Source of the DNA: Myxococcales bacterium
GTDB taxonomy: Bacteria; Myxococcota_A; Polyangia; Polyangiales; Polyangiaceae
DNA: 44,360 bases
Direction: 5' to 3'
NCBI GenBank assembly: GCA_005777185.1
Contig: SXNL01000281.1
Span: 1 to 44,360 of the forward strand
Position 1 is the first letter of the stretch. Every line of letters starts with the position of its first letter. The notes below the pieces were generated by a model. The model did no database searches. It worked only from the letters and a program-made list of their open reading frames with translations, and was not told the origin of the DNA. Positions 36,670 to 44,360 of the stretch are shown here, piece by piece. The position numbers were made by a program, and so were the translations under genes.

Positions 36670-38082
36670 CTAGAACGTGTAGGCGATGTTGACGTTCACG
36701 AACGGGATCTGCGACTTGTACGTGCCGGCGGCGGTCGGGCCCTTCGAGATGCCGTCGAGGGTCGGGTGGACGCTCGAGGCCACGTCCACGTTGCGCGTCA
36801 TGAAGTAGGCGTGGTTGTAGCTGCCCGCGAGCGCGAGGTGCTCGCTGAACCGGTAACGCGCGCCGATGGTGCCCGAGAGGCGCAGGGCGTCGAGGGTCGA
36901 GGCGTCCATCGTCTTCACGGGCACCGCGGGCGTGCCGAACCCCACGCTCCCGAACACCTCGAGCTCGGGGTTGACGAAGTACGCGCCGCCCGCGCGCGCG
37001 CTGACGGCGTCGTTCCAGTCGCGCTTCACGTTGAGCACGATGTCGTTCGCCGCGGTCGAGCCGCCACGGTCGTCGATGGGGCAGTCCTTGCCGGGACGGA
37101 CGACGCACTGGTTCTTGAAGACGCTCCAGCGCTCGTACTGGCCGTCGGCGCGGACCTCGAGCTTGCTGTCCGCAAAGCGGTGGGCCACGCCCAGGCGGAT
37201 CACGTCGGGGTACGTCTGCAGGAAGTCGACCTTCTCGGCCGGGCCGGGCTGGCTCGCGGACAAGACCGTGGACAGATCGCCCGACATGCGCGTGTCGCCG
37301 AACGTCGACTTCGTGTACGAGAGCCCGAGGCGGAGGCGCTCGTTCATCGCCTTCGGAGCCCAGTACACGCCGAGCGCGGCGCCGCCGCCCACGCCGCTCG
37401 CCTTGAGGTACGAGCGCCCTTCGACGAGCCCGCCCGTGCCGGTCACGGTGTCGTCACTGCCGTCCGCGTTGCGCGCGCGGAGCGTCTCGATGCGGTGGAG
37501 GATGAAGCTGCCGTTGAGGCCGATCGAGAGGTTCGCCTGCTCGATGACGTACGCCGCCGCGACCGTCGCGTAGATCGCCGAGATCTGCCCGCTGATGTTC
37601 TGCCAGCGCTGCGGTCCGTCCTTCGAGCCCGGGACGCCCGCGATCTGTGGCGACGCGTCCCACTTCGCGCTTCCGCCGAACGGGATGTACGCGCCCGCGC
37701 CCAGGCGGAAGGGGCCGCCGCCCAGATCCGTCGAGAAGCCCAGGAACGGGCTGGCGAGCAGGTTGCCGAGCCTCGCATCGCCGGTGTTGGCGTCGCGCGA
37801 GCCAGGGAACGCCTCGGCGGTCGCGGACGAGGGTGACGTGTCGATACGTGTATACTTCACGTATCGGTACGCGAACGTCCCGTCGGCGGCGATCGTGGTT
37901 CCGTGCGTCCCGCCGAGGGCCGCGGGGTTGTAGTAGATCGCGTACGGGTTGGCCATCGCGGGCGTCCCGTGGTCGGTGCCGAACCGGGCCGAGAGGTACC
38001 CGCCGGCGCGCGCCTCCACCCCTATCGCGGTCGTCGCGAGGAGAGGGAGGAGGAACAGCGTGAGGTGCCGGAAGCGACGCAT
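36670..38082 (-). CDS. FadL/OMPP1-family outer-membrane porin
   Basis: A 470-residue protein. From ATG 38082 it has a signal peptide (MRRFRHLTLFLLPLLATTAIG...ARAGG), then the family N-terminus GTPAMANPYAIYYNPAALGG. Many amphipathic strands follow, and the protein ends NVNIAYTF with a terminal Phe. FadL-family barrels move hydrophobic compounds across the outer membrane. An ATG at 38100 is the alternative. TTGGCA and TATTGT on the minus strand (38110-38115 and 38089-38094) could be a promoter giving an almost leaderless transcript, but the 15-base spacing is short. It precedes the SprT-like gene by six bases. Confidence 0.9.
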   Translation of the reverse strand: MRRFRHLTLFLLPLLATTAIGVEARAGGYLSARFGTDHGTPAMANPYAIYYNPAALGGTHGTTIAADGTFAYRYVKYTRIDTSPSSATAEAFPGSRDANTGDARLGNLLASPFLGFSTDLGGGPFRLGAGAYIPFGGSAKWDASPQIAGVPGSKDGPQRWQNISGQISAIYATVAAAYVIEQANLSIGLNGSFILHRIETLRARNADGSDDTVTGTGGLVEGRSYLKASGVGGGAALGVYWAPKAMNERLRLGLSYTKSTFGDTRMSGDLSTVLSASQPGPAEKVDFLQTYPDVIRLGVAHRFADSKLEVRADGQYERWSVFKNQCVVRPGKDCPIDDRGGSTAANDIVLNVKRDWNDAVSARAGGAYFVNPELEVFGSVGFGTPAVPVKTMDASTLDALRLSGTIGARYRFSEHLALAGSYNHAYFMTRNVDVASSVHPTLDGISKGPTAAGTYKSQIPFVNVNIAYTF

Positions 38083-38143
38083 GGTGCGACAATAGGCCAT
38101 TTCCGCGGTTGCCAAGCGCTGATTTTTCCCGAATGCTACGCCC

Positions 38144-38989
38144 ATGCGAACGCGCCACGTCGTCGTCCGCGCCGCCTCTGGCCTTTCCGGAGCCGTCGCC
38201 GTCGCGACCACCGTCCTCGGCGGGTGCCCCAACCCCTCGGGTCAGTACCAGGACTTCCTCTCCAGCACCGCGGACGCACGTAGCGCGCTGCCCTCGTCGG
38301 ACGCGACGATCGCCCCGCCCGCCGACGCCCGCCCGCCGACGGAGCTCATCGAAGGCACGTACCAGGCGAGCTGCATCACCGTCCTCTCCAACGACGACGT
38401 CGCGAAGGTGCTTCGCTTCTACGCCGACGTGAAGTTCGTACCGGAGAGCGGCGGGGGCAAGCTCACGCTGAAGTTGCAGGCCTTCAAGGGCTGGGACGCG
38501 GCGGCCACCAACCCGAAGGTGCCCGCTTCGTTCTCGAGGTCCGAGACGGTGGGCGCGTCGATCAACGCGAACGACGTGAAGGTGGTCGGGGCGCAGTTCA
38601 ACGCGAACCTCGGTCTCATCGACGTGCTCGGTGAGGCGAACAGCATCAGCGGGCGCCCGATCACCATCGACCCCTTGATCCTTCAGGGGATCATCGATCA
38701 GAACGCGAAGCCTGCCGCCTCGACGTCCGACGCGGGCGGAGGCGCCGACGCCAGCGGGGAAGGTGGTGCCGGCACGACGGACGCGAGCACGACGGCGGGC
38801 GGAACGGGATCGTTCTGCGCGGCCCTGGGCGGTTCGCTGACGAAGCCGATCACGATCACGCTCCAGCCCGGTGACGGCAGCAACATCTGCCTGTTCCGGT
38901 CACGGAAGGAAGGCGACCCGATCGTCCTCCACAAGCTCGAGGACTTCAAGAAGTCCCCGTGCTCGCCCCCCACACCCGACGGCGGGTGA
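38144..38989 (+). CDS. Uncharacterised lipoprotein
   Basis: A 281-residue lipoprotein. MRTRHVVVRAASGLSGAVAV...VLGGC gives a good lipobox (Cys28), followed by a Ser/Ala/Asp/Pro linker. One beta-rich domain (residues 60-185) includes IEGTYQASCITVLSN and FYADVKFVPESGG, and a second Gly/Ala/Asp linker leads to the C-terminal segment ending CSPPTPDGG. No enzyme motif is visible. It is divergent from the FadL-type gene over 61 bases and convergent with the next lipoprotein, with a strong hairpin between. Confidence 0.78.
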   Translation: MRTRHVVVRAASGLSGAVAVATTVLGGCPNPSGQYQDFLSSTADARSALPSSDATIAPPADARPPTELIEGTYQASCITVLSNDDVAKVLRFYADVKFVPESGGGKLTLKLQAFKGWDAAATNPKVPASFSRSETVGASINANDVKVVGAQFNANLGLIDVLGEANSISGRPITIDPLILQGIIDQNAKPAASTSDAGGGADASGEGGAGTTDASTTAGGTGSFCAALGGSLTKPITITLQPGDGSNICLFRSRKEGDPIVLHKLEDFKKSPCSPPTPDGG

Positions 38990-39000
38990 CCAGGTCGCCG

Positions 39001-39028
39001 CCCCGGGCTGCAGCGCGTCAGCCCGGGG
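39001..39028. terminator. Bidirectional terminator-like hairpin
   Basis: CCCCGGGCTG (39001-39010) pairs perfectly with CAGCCCGGGG (39019-39028) across an 8-base loop. It lies between two convergent lipoprotein genes. No T-run follows on either strand, which is common in very GC-rich genomes, so efficiency is uncertain. Confidence 0.6.
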
Positions 39029-39092
39029 TGCCCAAGAGAGGCTCGACGCGCTCGGAGATGAGCCCAGTGCTCAGCTCCTGGCGCCCCTCTCG

Positions 39093-40298
39093 CTACTTGT
39101 TGGGGAAGCCGAGGCGGTGGACGCCGCGGAAGCCGTTGAGCGGCACGCCGGCGTCGAAGCCAGGTGCGAACGGCTTGGACGGATCGCCCAGGATGACGAT
39201 CGTGTGGCTCCTACCGGCCGCGAAGCCGACGCTGGGATCAGGGATGCCCGTCACCTGGGAGATGCTCTGCGGGCCGTTGAGCGGCTGCAGATCGGTCACA
39301 GGCCCACCGTCCGGGTTGATGTTCCCGAACAGCGCGCCGCCGTCCTGGGGGGAGCCGCCGTTGAAGCTGGGGACGTCGACCCTCGGGGAGATGTTCTGGA
39401 AGTTGACCTGACCCCCTGGCGTGAGCGCGCTCTGCGTCCCGCCGTTGAGGATGACCGGCTTGACGGGGTAGGAGAGGGCGGCGAGCGCGCTCGACCCGTG
39501 CACGACCTGGAAGCCGGCACCCGTCGCGGTCGCGGGAGCGTTGCGATCGAGCTCGAGCACCGAGACCTTGAGGGTGCCCTTGGTGCCGGGGTTCGTGACG
39601 AAGCCCGAGCCGCAGTTGCTGGACTGGGTCGAGTCGCCGCTGCACCCCGTGAGGAGGAGCATGTACGAGCGGTCGTCCTTCAGCGTGCCGGAGGGGATCG
39701 TGTCGAGGACGTAGAAGTCCTTGTTGAGCGTGAGGCCCGAGTCGGGCGCGGAGACGCCACCGTCCGGACCACCGGGGTCGACCGGGAGGAGCTTCGTGCA
39801 GTCGGGCTGGGGCGCGCCCGAGTCCGCGAAGATGCCACGCTGCGCGAGGTTCTCGGCGAGGATGATGACCGGCGTCAGCTCGAACGTCTGGAGCGACGTG
39901 GGGGGGGGGAACGGACCGCCGGTGCCGATGGGGACACCCACCGCGGTGTCGGGGCGGGCTGGGCCGGAGGAGACGCCGAGGCCCTTGATGACGTAGCAGA
40001 AGCGGATCGCTCCACCCGTGAAGCGATCGACGCTGTTGCCGATGTCCACGGCGGCGTTCACCGCGTAGAGCGTGGCGGGCTTGGGCGTCGGGCCGCTGTC
40101 CTTCGGGCCGGTGTCGGCCGCGCCGGTATCGGGCGTCGTGACGCCGGTGTCGGCGACCGGACCCGTGTCGGCGGTGCCGCCGTCCTTCGCCGGCGTGACC
40201 GTTGCGTCGTCACTGCAGCCGGCGAGGGTCGCCCCGGTGGCGAACCCCGTGACCATGAACGACGTGAGCCCGTAGCGAAGCCAATCCATCTTCTTCAT
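39093..40298 (-). CDS. Uncharacterised lipoprotein with Thr/Asp-rich linker
   Basis: A 401-residue lipoprotein. ATG 40298 has a good GAGGAG Shine-Dalgarno. The signal ends ATLAGC (Cys28), and residues 30-75 are a repetitive DTG/TDTG/PDSG linker of the kind seen in many Polyangiales surface proteins. The following domain is rich in Gly, Pro and beta-like segments (FCYVIKGLGV, MLLLTGCSGD, GFQVVHGSSAL, SHTIVILGDP) with three or four Cys. No family recognised. The open frame runs far upstream but only as antisense of the neighbouring gene. Confidence 0.8.
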   Translation of the reverse strand: MKKMDWLRYGLTSFMVTGFATGATLAGCSDDATVTPAKDGGTADTGPVADTGVTTPDTGAADTGPKDSGPTPKPATLYAVNAAVDIGNSVDRFTGGAIRFCYVIKGLGVSSGPARPDTAVGVPIGTGGPFPPPTSLQTFELTPVIILAENLAQRGIFADSGAPQPDCTKLLPVDPGGPDGGVSAPDSGLTLNKDFYVLDTIPSGTLKDDRSYMLLLTGCSGDSTQSSNCGSGFVTNPGTKGTLKVSVLELDRNAPATATGAGFQVVHGSSALAALSYPVKPVILNGGTQSALTPGGQVNFQNISPRVDVPSFNGGSPQDGGALFGNINPDGGPVTDLQPLNGPQSISQVTGIPDPSVGFAAGRSHTIVILGDPSKPFAPGFDAGVPLNGFRGVHRLGFPNK

Positions 40299-40375
40299 GA
40301 GCGTCTCCTCGCGTGCCGAGTGCCGCCCCCGGAAGGCGGGCGGCAAGTCCTGAAGGCCGAAGCGGCGCGGGTATG

Positions 40376-43300
40376 ATGACACGAAAGGCGCCCCGGGGGG
40401 AGCGATTTTCGCGGCGCCCGCTCCCGAGGGCAACCCCCCGCACCGTGGGCTACCGTGAGCGGGTGGCCTGGTATGCGCGTTTTCGTCCACGCGGAGCGTC
40501 CCGTCCGCGCTCGCGCGGCGCGACCAGCAAGGTGCTGCACGGCCTGGCCAACGCGCTCCTCTCGCTCGGGGTGCCTCGCGTGCGCGAGTGGCTCCAGGGG
40601 AGGTTCGGTCCCCGCGCCGACGTCCGCGAGATCGCGGTCGACGGCCCGCTCCTCCGCGTCGCCCACGCCACGCTCCCGCTCGGCCCTCGGATGCGGCTGG
40701 AGGTGCGCACGGCCACCTTCGAGATCCTCCGCGGGGCGCTCGCCGGCCGTCCCGAGGTGGCGCTCGCCAGCCTCGAGGGCGCGCTCGTCGCCGGGGACGC
40801 GGCGGCGCGGTTCGAAGCGCCCGTCTCGTTTCGACGCGATCGTGAGGGGGAGCGCGGCGCGGACTGGGTGTCGGGCACGCTCGTCGTCCGGGGCGCGACC
40901 TGGACGTCGACGCAGGGCACGGTCGCGGGGGCCGGACAGACCCCGCTCGACGGGGAGGTGATCGTCCGGGTCGGCGAGACGGACTGGTCCATCCGGCGTG
41001 GGGCCTTTCAGGCGGGGCGTGCGTCGATCCGCCTCGCGGCGAGCGGGGATCTGGAGGGGGACACCGTCCTGCGGCACGCGAGCCTCGAGATCGACGGCGC
41101 GCGCGCGGGACACTTCGTCGACGCGGTCGCCGCGCTGACCGGCCGCGCGCTCGCGCCGCGCATCCCGCTGCCACCGGACCTCGTGCTGTGGGGCACGTTG
41201 GCGCACGATACACGCTCGAGCCAGGTCTCCCTCAGGCTCGACACCGCGCGCTCGTCCGCCGATCTGGGCGCACGCGTCACGGCGTCCGGCGATGTCGAGG
41301 TCGCCTCGCTGGGCGGGACGCTCGCGGTCGCCGACCTCCCGCCCGCGTGGCTCGCCGAAATGGCGAGGGCCGTCGATCTCGGCGACGCGGTCGTGCGCGT
41401 GGAGGCGCGAGCCCACGGCGACGTCGCGAGGCCGGTGGTGGAGGCGACGTTCGTCGCACCGTCCGTATCCGTCCGCGCGCCCGGCCAGAAGCGCTTCCTC
41501 CCGCCCCTCAGGCTCCACGAGCTCCGCGGATCTCTCCACGCGGGCGCGTCTGGCGCCGACCTGCGCGCGACCGCGAACCTCGAGGGTGGCGGGCGCGCGA
41601 CGATCGCGGCCCGGCTCTCGCCAGGTTCGCTCGAGGACCACGACGTCACGATCTGCGTCGTCGACCTGTCTCCGCCCTGGGCGGTCCTCCTGGCGCGCGC
41701 GCTCGGCCGGGCCGTGCCCGCGGCCCTGCCCGCGGACACGCGCGCCACGGTCGACGCACACCTGACCGCGACGACGTGGACCGGGGTCCTCGACGCGCGG
41801 ACGCCACGTTCCGACATCACGCTCGCGTGGCGAGGCTCCCGGGCCCGCGTCGAGGGGGATCTCGGCGGATCCCTCTCGTTCGCGGATGCGCGCGCGCTCG
41901 GCCTGTTCACCGGGCCGATCCTGCCGCGCGGGGACGGGCTGATGTCGACGGAGGGCATGCACCTCGCGGTGGATCCGGGCGGCGTCGCGACCCTCGAGGG
42001 CACGGTGCGCGCCGGGCTCGTGCACCTGGACGGCGAGGGCGACCCGGCGCCGACGCTCGTGCTCTCGGACGCGGCGGCGCGCGTGCGGATCGACGGGGAG
42101 GGCCTCGTCATCGAGGACGGCCACGCTTCGTGTCACGGCGGGCGCGTCTCCGTCCGCGGCCGCGTGCCCTTCGACGGCGCTCCGCCCGGCACGTCGCTCG
42201 TTCATGTGCAGTTTGCACGCATCGGCGCCGGCGTGCTCGCGCCCCTCCTCGCGCGGCCCGACCTCGGGCTCCCACCGGACCTCGCCCTCGAAGGCGAGAT
42301 CGACGTGCAGGGGGGGGACCGCCTCCGCGCGGAGATCGCCGTCTCCTCGCCGCGAGGGACCGATGTCCTCGTCGACCTCGCCCTGCATCGGGAGGGCCAG
42401 ATCTCGAGGCTCGACGGCTCGACCGCGCGGGGCAGGATCCGGGCGGAAGACGCCCTCGCGACCGGTCTGCTCCACGAGGTGACGCCAGCCCACGGGGACG
42501 AGGTCACCTTCGAGGCCTCGCTCGCGGGTCCGATGGACGCGGTGGTCTTCCGTGGACGGGCGACCGCGGCGCACGTCCGGCTGGAGATGGCGTCGCGCCC
42601 CGAATGGCCTGGTCTCCGCCTGGAGGACGTGGGCGTTCACTTCCGGGTCGATCGTGCGCGCCTGGTCTGGCATCACCTCCGGGCTCGCGTGGCGAAGGGT
42701 GTCCTCGCTTCGTCCGGGCTCGCGAGCCTCGCCGGCGACGGGACCCTGACGGTCGCGCTGATGTGCGCCGGCGTGGACCTCGCCTCGCTCCCCGCACGCC
42801 GCGACGGCAAGCGCCTCGACGACCACGTCCGCGGCAAGCTCGGCGGAGAGCTCCGGGTGGACCGCCGCGACGCCACCGCCCACGTCGACGCGCGCGGATC
42901 GTTCATGCTGTCGAGCCCGGACTATCCGGTGCTCCGGCGGGTGGAGGCGCGCCTTCGATCCTTCGGTCTCCCGGCTCCGCCGACCGCGGGAATCGAGCCC
43001 CTCCGGTGCCGCGTCGCCCTCGGGAGACACGGTCTGCACGTGGCAGAGATCTCCGCCCGCGCGGCCTGCGCCGCGGTCGAAGGAGATCTCCACGTCGGGC
43101 TGGACGGCGCGCTCCAGGGGGATCTGTGCGTGACGCTCCCGAGGGCGTACCTCGCGGCGAGCCCCCTCCTGTTCGTGCCCGCGTCCCTCGTCGGCGGTGT
43201 CCGCGTCCCCGTCTCGATCTCGGGCACGCTCACCCGGACGCGCGTCCACGCCGACCTGGCCGGCGCCCTCGGCGGCCTCCTGCGCGAGAACGCGGTGACC

Positions 43301-43546
43301 CGCGTCGTGAGCGGGGCGGCGCAGGAGCTCTGGGACACCCTCGGGGGTACGCCGCCGCCGTCGCCGCCCGCGCGTCCTCAACGGCGAGAACGCCCGCCGC
43401 GGCGGGACGCGTTCGATCTCCTCCTCGAGGGGGACCCTCGCGGCGCCGAGATCTTCGATGCGCTCGTCGGATGCGACGACCCCCGCGAGACGCTCCGTCT
43501 CGTGGAGGAGATCGCCGCGCCGCGCCCGCGTGTCCGCGTCGGTTGA
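40376..43546 (+). CDS. AsmA/TamB-like large envelope protein
   Basis: A protein of about 1,056 residues made of repeated short beta segments such as VREIAVDGPLLRVAHATLPLG, RLAASGDLEGDTVL, LEGEIDVQGGDRL, VHFRVDRARLVWHHLRARVAKGVL and SISGTLTRTRVHADLAGALGG. This pattern is shared with AsmA, TamB and DUF748-type proteins, which form long grooves for lipids or assist outer-membrane protein assembly. The last 60 residues are Arg/Pro-rich. Unlike typical family members it has no obvious N-terminal signal or membrane anchor. The start is uncertain: ATG 40376 is used here, with GTG 40445 and GTG 40463 as alternatives and no good Shine-Dalgarno for any. It is divergent from the lipoprotein at 39093-40298. 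Confidence 0.75.
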   Translation: MTRKAPRGERFSRRPLPRATPRTVGYRERVAWYARFRPRGASRPRSRGATSKVLHGLANALLSLGVPRVREWLQGRFGPRADVREIAVDGPLLRVAHATLPLGPRMRLEVRTATFEILRGALAGRPEVALASLEGALVAGDAAARFEAPVSFRRDREGERGADWVSGTLVVRGATWTSTQGTVAGAGQTPLDGEVIVRVGETDWSIRRGAFQAGRASIRLAASGDLEGDTVLRHASLEIDGARAGHFVDAVAALTGRALAPRIPLPPDLVLWGTLAHDTRSSQVSLRLDTARSSADLGARVTASGDVEVASLGGTLAVADLPPAWLAEMARAVDLGDAVVRVEARAHGDVARPVVEATFVAPSVSVRAPGQKRFLPPLRLHELRGSLHAGASGADLRATANLEGGGRATIAARLSPGSLEDHDVTICVVDLSPPWAVLLARALGRAVPAALPADTRATVDAHLTATTWTGVLDARTPRSDITLAWRGSRARVEGDLGGSLSFADARALGLFTGPILPRGDGLMSTEGMHLAVDPGGVATLEGTVRAGLVHLDGEGDPAPTLVLSDAAARVRIDGEGLVIEDGHASCHGGRVSVRGRVPFDGAPPGTSLVHVQFARIGAGVLAPLLARPDLGLPPDLALEGEIDVQGGDRLRAEIAVSSPRGTDVLVDLALHREGQISRLDGSTARGRIRAEDALATGLLHEVTPAHGDEVTFEASLAGPMDAVVFRGRATAAHVRLEMASRPEWPGLRLEDVGVHFRVDRARLVWHHLRARVAKGVLASSGLASLAGDGTLTVALMCAGVDLASLPARRDGKRLDDHVRGKLGGELRVDRRDATAHVDARGSFMLSSPDYPVLRRVEARLRSFGLPAPPTAGIEPLRCRVALGRHGLHVAEISARAACAAVEGDLHVGLDGALQGDLCVTLPRAYLAASPLLFVPASLVGGVRVPVSISGTLTRTRVHADLAGALGGLLRENAVTRVVSGAAQELWDTLGGTPPPSPPARPQRRERPPRRDAFDLLLEGDPRGAEIFDALVGCDDPRETLRLVEEIAAPRPRVRVG

Positions 43547-43558
43547 ATGGAAAAACCA

Positions 43559-43588
43559 GGCCCGGGTGACTCTCTCGTCACCCGGGCC
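43559..43588 (-). terminator. Intrinsic terminator, strong on the minus strand
   Basis: A perfect 12-bp stem (GGCCCGGGTGAC with GTCACCCGGGCC) has a 6-base loop. On the minus strand it is followed by CTGGTTTTTCC, so it fits a rho-independent terminator for the small minus-strand unit. On the plus strand it lies 12 bases after the AsmA-like gene and may end that transcript too, although without a T-run. Confidence 0.75.
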
Positions 43589-43609
43589 GGTCACGAGCCG
43601 GGTCGGCGG

Positions 43610-43663
43610 TCAACGCGTGACTGCGCGTCTGCACCTCCGACGCGACCAACTCGTACTTTGCAT
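43610..43663 (-). CDS. Putative 17-residue Arg-rich peptide
   Basis: The ATG at 43663 is preceded by GGAGGAGGAACC with nine bases between GGAGG and ATG, the best Shine-Dalgarno in the neighbourhood. The peptide is MQSTSWSRRRCRRAVTR. Six of its 17 residues are Arg, and two of their codons (AGG and AGA) should be rare in this GC-rich genome. It ends 22 bases before the terminator stem. It could be a leader peptide, a small functional peptide, or a chance ORF inside a regulatory RNA. Confidence 0.4.
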   Translation of the reverse strand: MQSTSWSRRRCRRAVTR

Positions 43664-43892
43664 GTGATGGTTCCTCCTCCGGCCATGAGCCGGCACCCGG
43701 GCGGTGCGTGGACACGAGACGTGGCGCGCACGGGGCGGGTGTTCGTGATGGGGACGCTCGCCTTGCGAGCGTGGTGCCAGTCCGCTGGCGGGTTCGTTCG
43801 TGAGTCGAGCGGCCCGAGTCCTGCCGCGCCCCGTGGAGAGGCTCCACCGGACCATTCCCGGGGAGACGACTCCCCGAGGACGCGGCGATCGA

Positions 43893-43920
43893 AGTGTAAC
43901 CAGGAGGTGGGACCTGTCAA
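43893..43920 (-). promoter_or_regulatory. Housekeeping-type promoter, minus strand
   Basis: A perfect -35 TTGACA (43915-43920) is 16 bases from TACACT (43893-43898), which fits the relaxed TAxxxT -10 of GC-rich bacteria. The predicted start is near 43886. It points away from the tRNA gene and toward the small ORF and terminator. Confidence 0.55.
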
Positions 43921-43979
43921 AGGGCCGCGGTCGCTTGATCTTTCGCCCCCACCGTTCTACCAATGGAGCGACGCGCTAC

Positions 43980-44055
43980 GCGGGGTTAGCTCAGTTGGTA
44001 GAGTGCCAGCTTCCCAAGCTGGATGTCGCCGGTTCGAACCCGGTACCCCGCTCCA
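43980..44055 (+). tRNA. tRNA-Gly(CCC)
   Basis: A 76-base cloverleaf. Acceptor GCGGGGT (43980-43986) pairs with ACCCCGC (44045-44051). The D-arm has loop AGTTGGTA; the anticodon stem CCAGC/GCTGG encloses TTCCCAA with anticodon CCC at 44013-44015; and the T-loop is TTCGAAC. Discriminator T and encoded CCA follow. The T discriminator and CCC anticodon identify tRNA-Gly reading GGG. Confidence 0.95.
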
Positions 44056-44075
44056 GGTTTCGAAGGGATGGTAGC

Positions 44076-44360
44076 GTGTTCGCGATGCTGAGCCTCCTCC
44101 GTTCTCCGTGGGGGCGCGACACGGCCTTGCGTGGGCTCGCGGGGGCGCTCCTGACGATGCTGGTGGTCTGCGCCGTCGGCGCGGCCACCGACGAAGGTGG
44201 TGTGGCGTGGCCCCTCAGGGTGAGCCGCAGCCTGCCGCTCGTACCCGTGTGCAGCGGCGCGGGGGCGTGGCTGGCGCTCGGCGCGGCGCGGACGCGGGGT
44301 GAGCTCGTCGCGCTCGGTGCGCTCGGTGCGGCGCCCTCGCGCACCGCGTCCGCGGCATGC
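44076..44360 (+). CDS. Possible LptF/LptG-type permease, 5' part only
   Basis: The first 95 codons of a gene cut by the window end. A GTG at 44076 follows AAGGG with eight bases between; an ATG at 44085 gives MLSLLRSPWGRD. The protein has a first hydrophobic segment (ALRGLAGALLTMLVVCAVGAA), a short loop, a second segment (LPLVPVCSGAGAWLALGAA) and then RTRGELVALGALGAAPSRTAS. That cytoplasmic ELVALRAxGVSP-like stretch is typical of LptF/LptG-family permeases, but MacB/FtsX-type permeases have a comparable ALRALGAS motif. The gene starts 20 bases after tRNA-Gly. Confidence 0.5.
   Translation, partial: MFAMLSLLRSPWGRDTALRGLAGALLTMLVVCAVGAATDEGGVAWPLRVSRSLPLVPVCSGAGAWLALGAARTRGELVALGALGAAPSRTASAAC

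Larger units (their letters stand above)
43548..43886 (-). ncRNA. Predicted short stand-alone transcript (structured RNA or leader-peptide mRNA)
   Basis: Between a promoter (43893-43920) and an intrinsic terminator (43559-43588), the minus strand would give an RNA of about 340 bases. It contains three further perfect hairpins: 7-bp CGGGGAG (43859-43876, 4-base loop), 6-bp GTGGAG (43833-43847) and 8-bp ACGCTCGC (43754-43772, 3-base loop). It also carries a 17-codon ORF with a strong Shine-Dalgarno near its 3' end. I checked for tmRNA, RNase P, 6S and SRP RNA signatures and saw none. Most of the 43547-43979 gene-free region is accounted for by this unit. Confidence 0.45.

Noticed and set aside
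43548-43920. tmRNA, RNase P, 6S or SRP RNA
   Set aside because: None of the conserved sequence blocks of these RNAs were seen. The unit has an ORF with a strong Shine-Dalgarno and an ordinary terminator.
43610-43963. A 117-codon minus-strand gene ending in the 17-residue peptide
   Set aside because: The upstream part runs through the predicted promoter and hairpins and looks random. The strong Shine-Dalgarno is at the internal ATG at 43663.
44076-44360. MacB/FtsX-type ABC permease instead of LptF/G-like
   Set aside because: The order of two early hydrophobic segments followed by GELVALGALGAAP fits LptF/G better, but the gene is truncated so the alternative stays open.

Overview
The window is a dense, very GC-rich bacterial chromosome segment of 44,360 bases with about 33 genes, strong third-position GC, many 1- to 4-base gene overlaps and frequent GTG or TTG starts. 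The style of its proteins points to a myxobacterium, probably of the Polyangiales (Myxococcota). Many are lipoproteins with Pro-, Thr/Asp- or Gln-rich linkers, Asp/Gly-rich calcium-type and Cys-rich repeats, a membrane Ser/Thr kinase, TPR fusions and single-haem lipoproteins. This assignment is an inference from content; no rRNA or species marker is present.

Layout. 1-393: intergenic, with a 63-bp tandem REP-like repeat and a separate inverted-repeat element. 394-6189 (minus): a tight unit of a 5'-nucleotidase-type lipoprotein, a calcium-repeat lipoprotein and an outer-membrane beta-barrel. 6245-8926 (minus): a STAND ATPase regulator with a C-terminal winged helix, one base downstream of ptsI. 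8928-17002 (minus): lptA-lptB-rpoN-hpf-ptsN-hprK-rapZ-ptsH-ptsI, a complete regulatory (nitrogen-type) phosphotransferase system with an HPr kinase, tied to sigma-54 and LPS transport, and with no sugar permease. 17040-19610: a TPR-dynamin GTPase. 19774-25063: an unknown lipoprotein, a small two-gene unit, a hemolysin III protein, an M48-like lipoprotein peptidase and a membrane Ser/Thr kinase. 25126-29663: a short NFACT protein, larE, and an imuA-imuB mutagenesis operon with an excellent LexA box over its start.

29683-35565 is the most unusual part. A c-type-haem lipoprotein with a probable beta-propeller is transcribed away from two tandem, near-duplicate 580-residue lipoproteins, each with one CX3CH and one CX2CH motif. 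All three genes carry the same short dyad (GGCAYACARCRTGC) 27 to 31 bases before the start codon, which suggests a jointly controlled envelope redox system. I recognise no described pathway for it.

35566-44360: a SprT-like/DUF2786 protein, a FadL-type porin, two Polyangiales-style lipoproteins, a large AsmA/TamB-like protein, a compact minus-strand transcription unit (good promoter, 17-codon ORF with a strong Shine-Dalgarno, intrinsic terminator), tRNA-Gly(CCC), and the 5' end of a probable LptF/LptG-type permease cut by the window edge.
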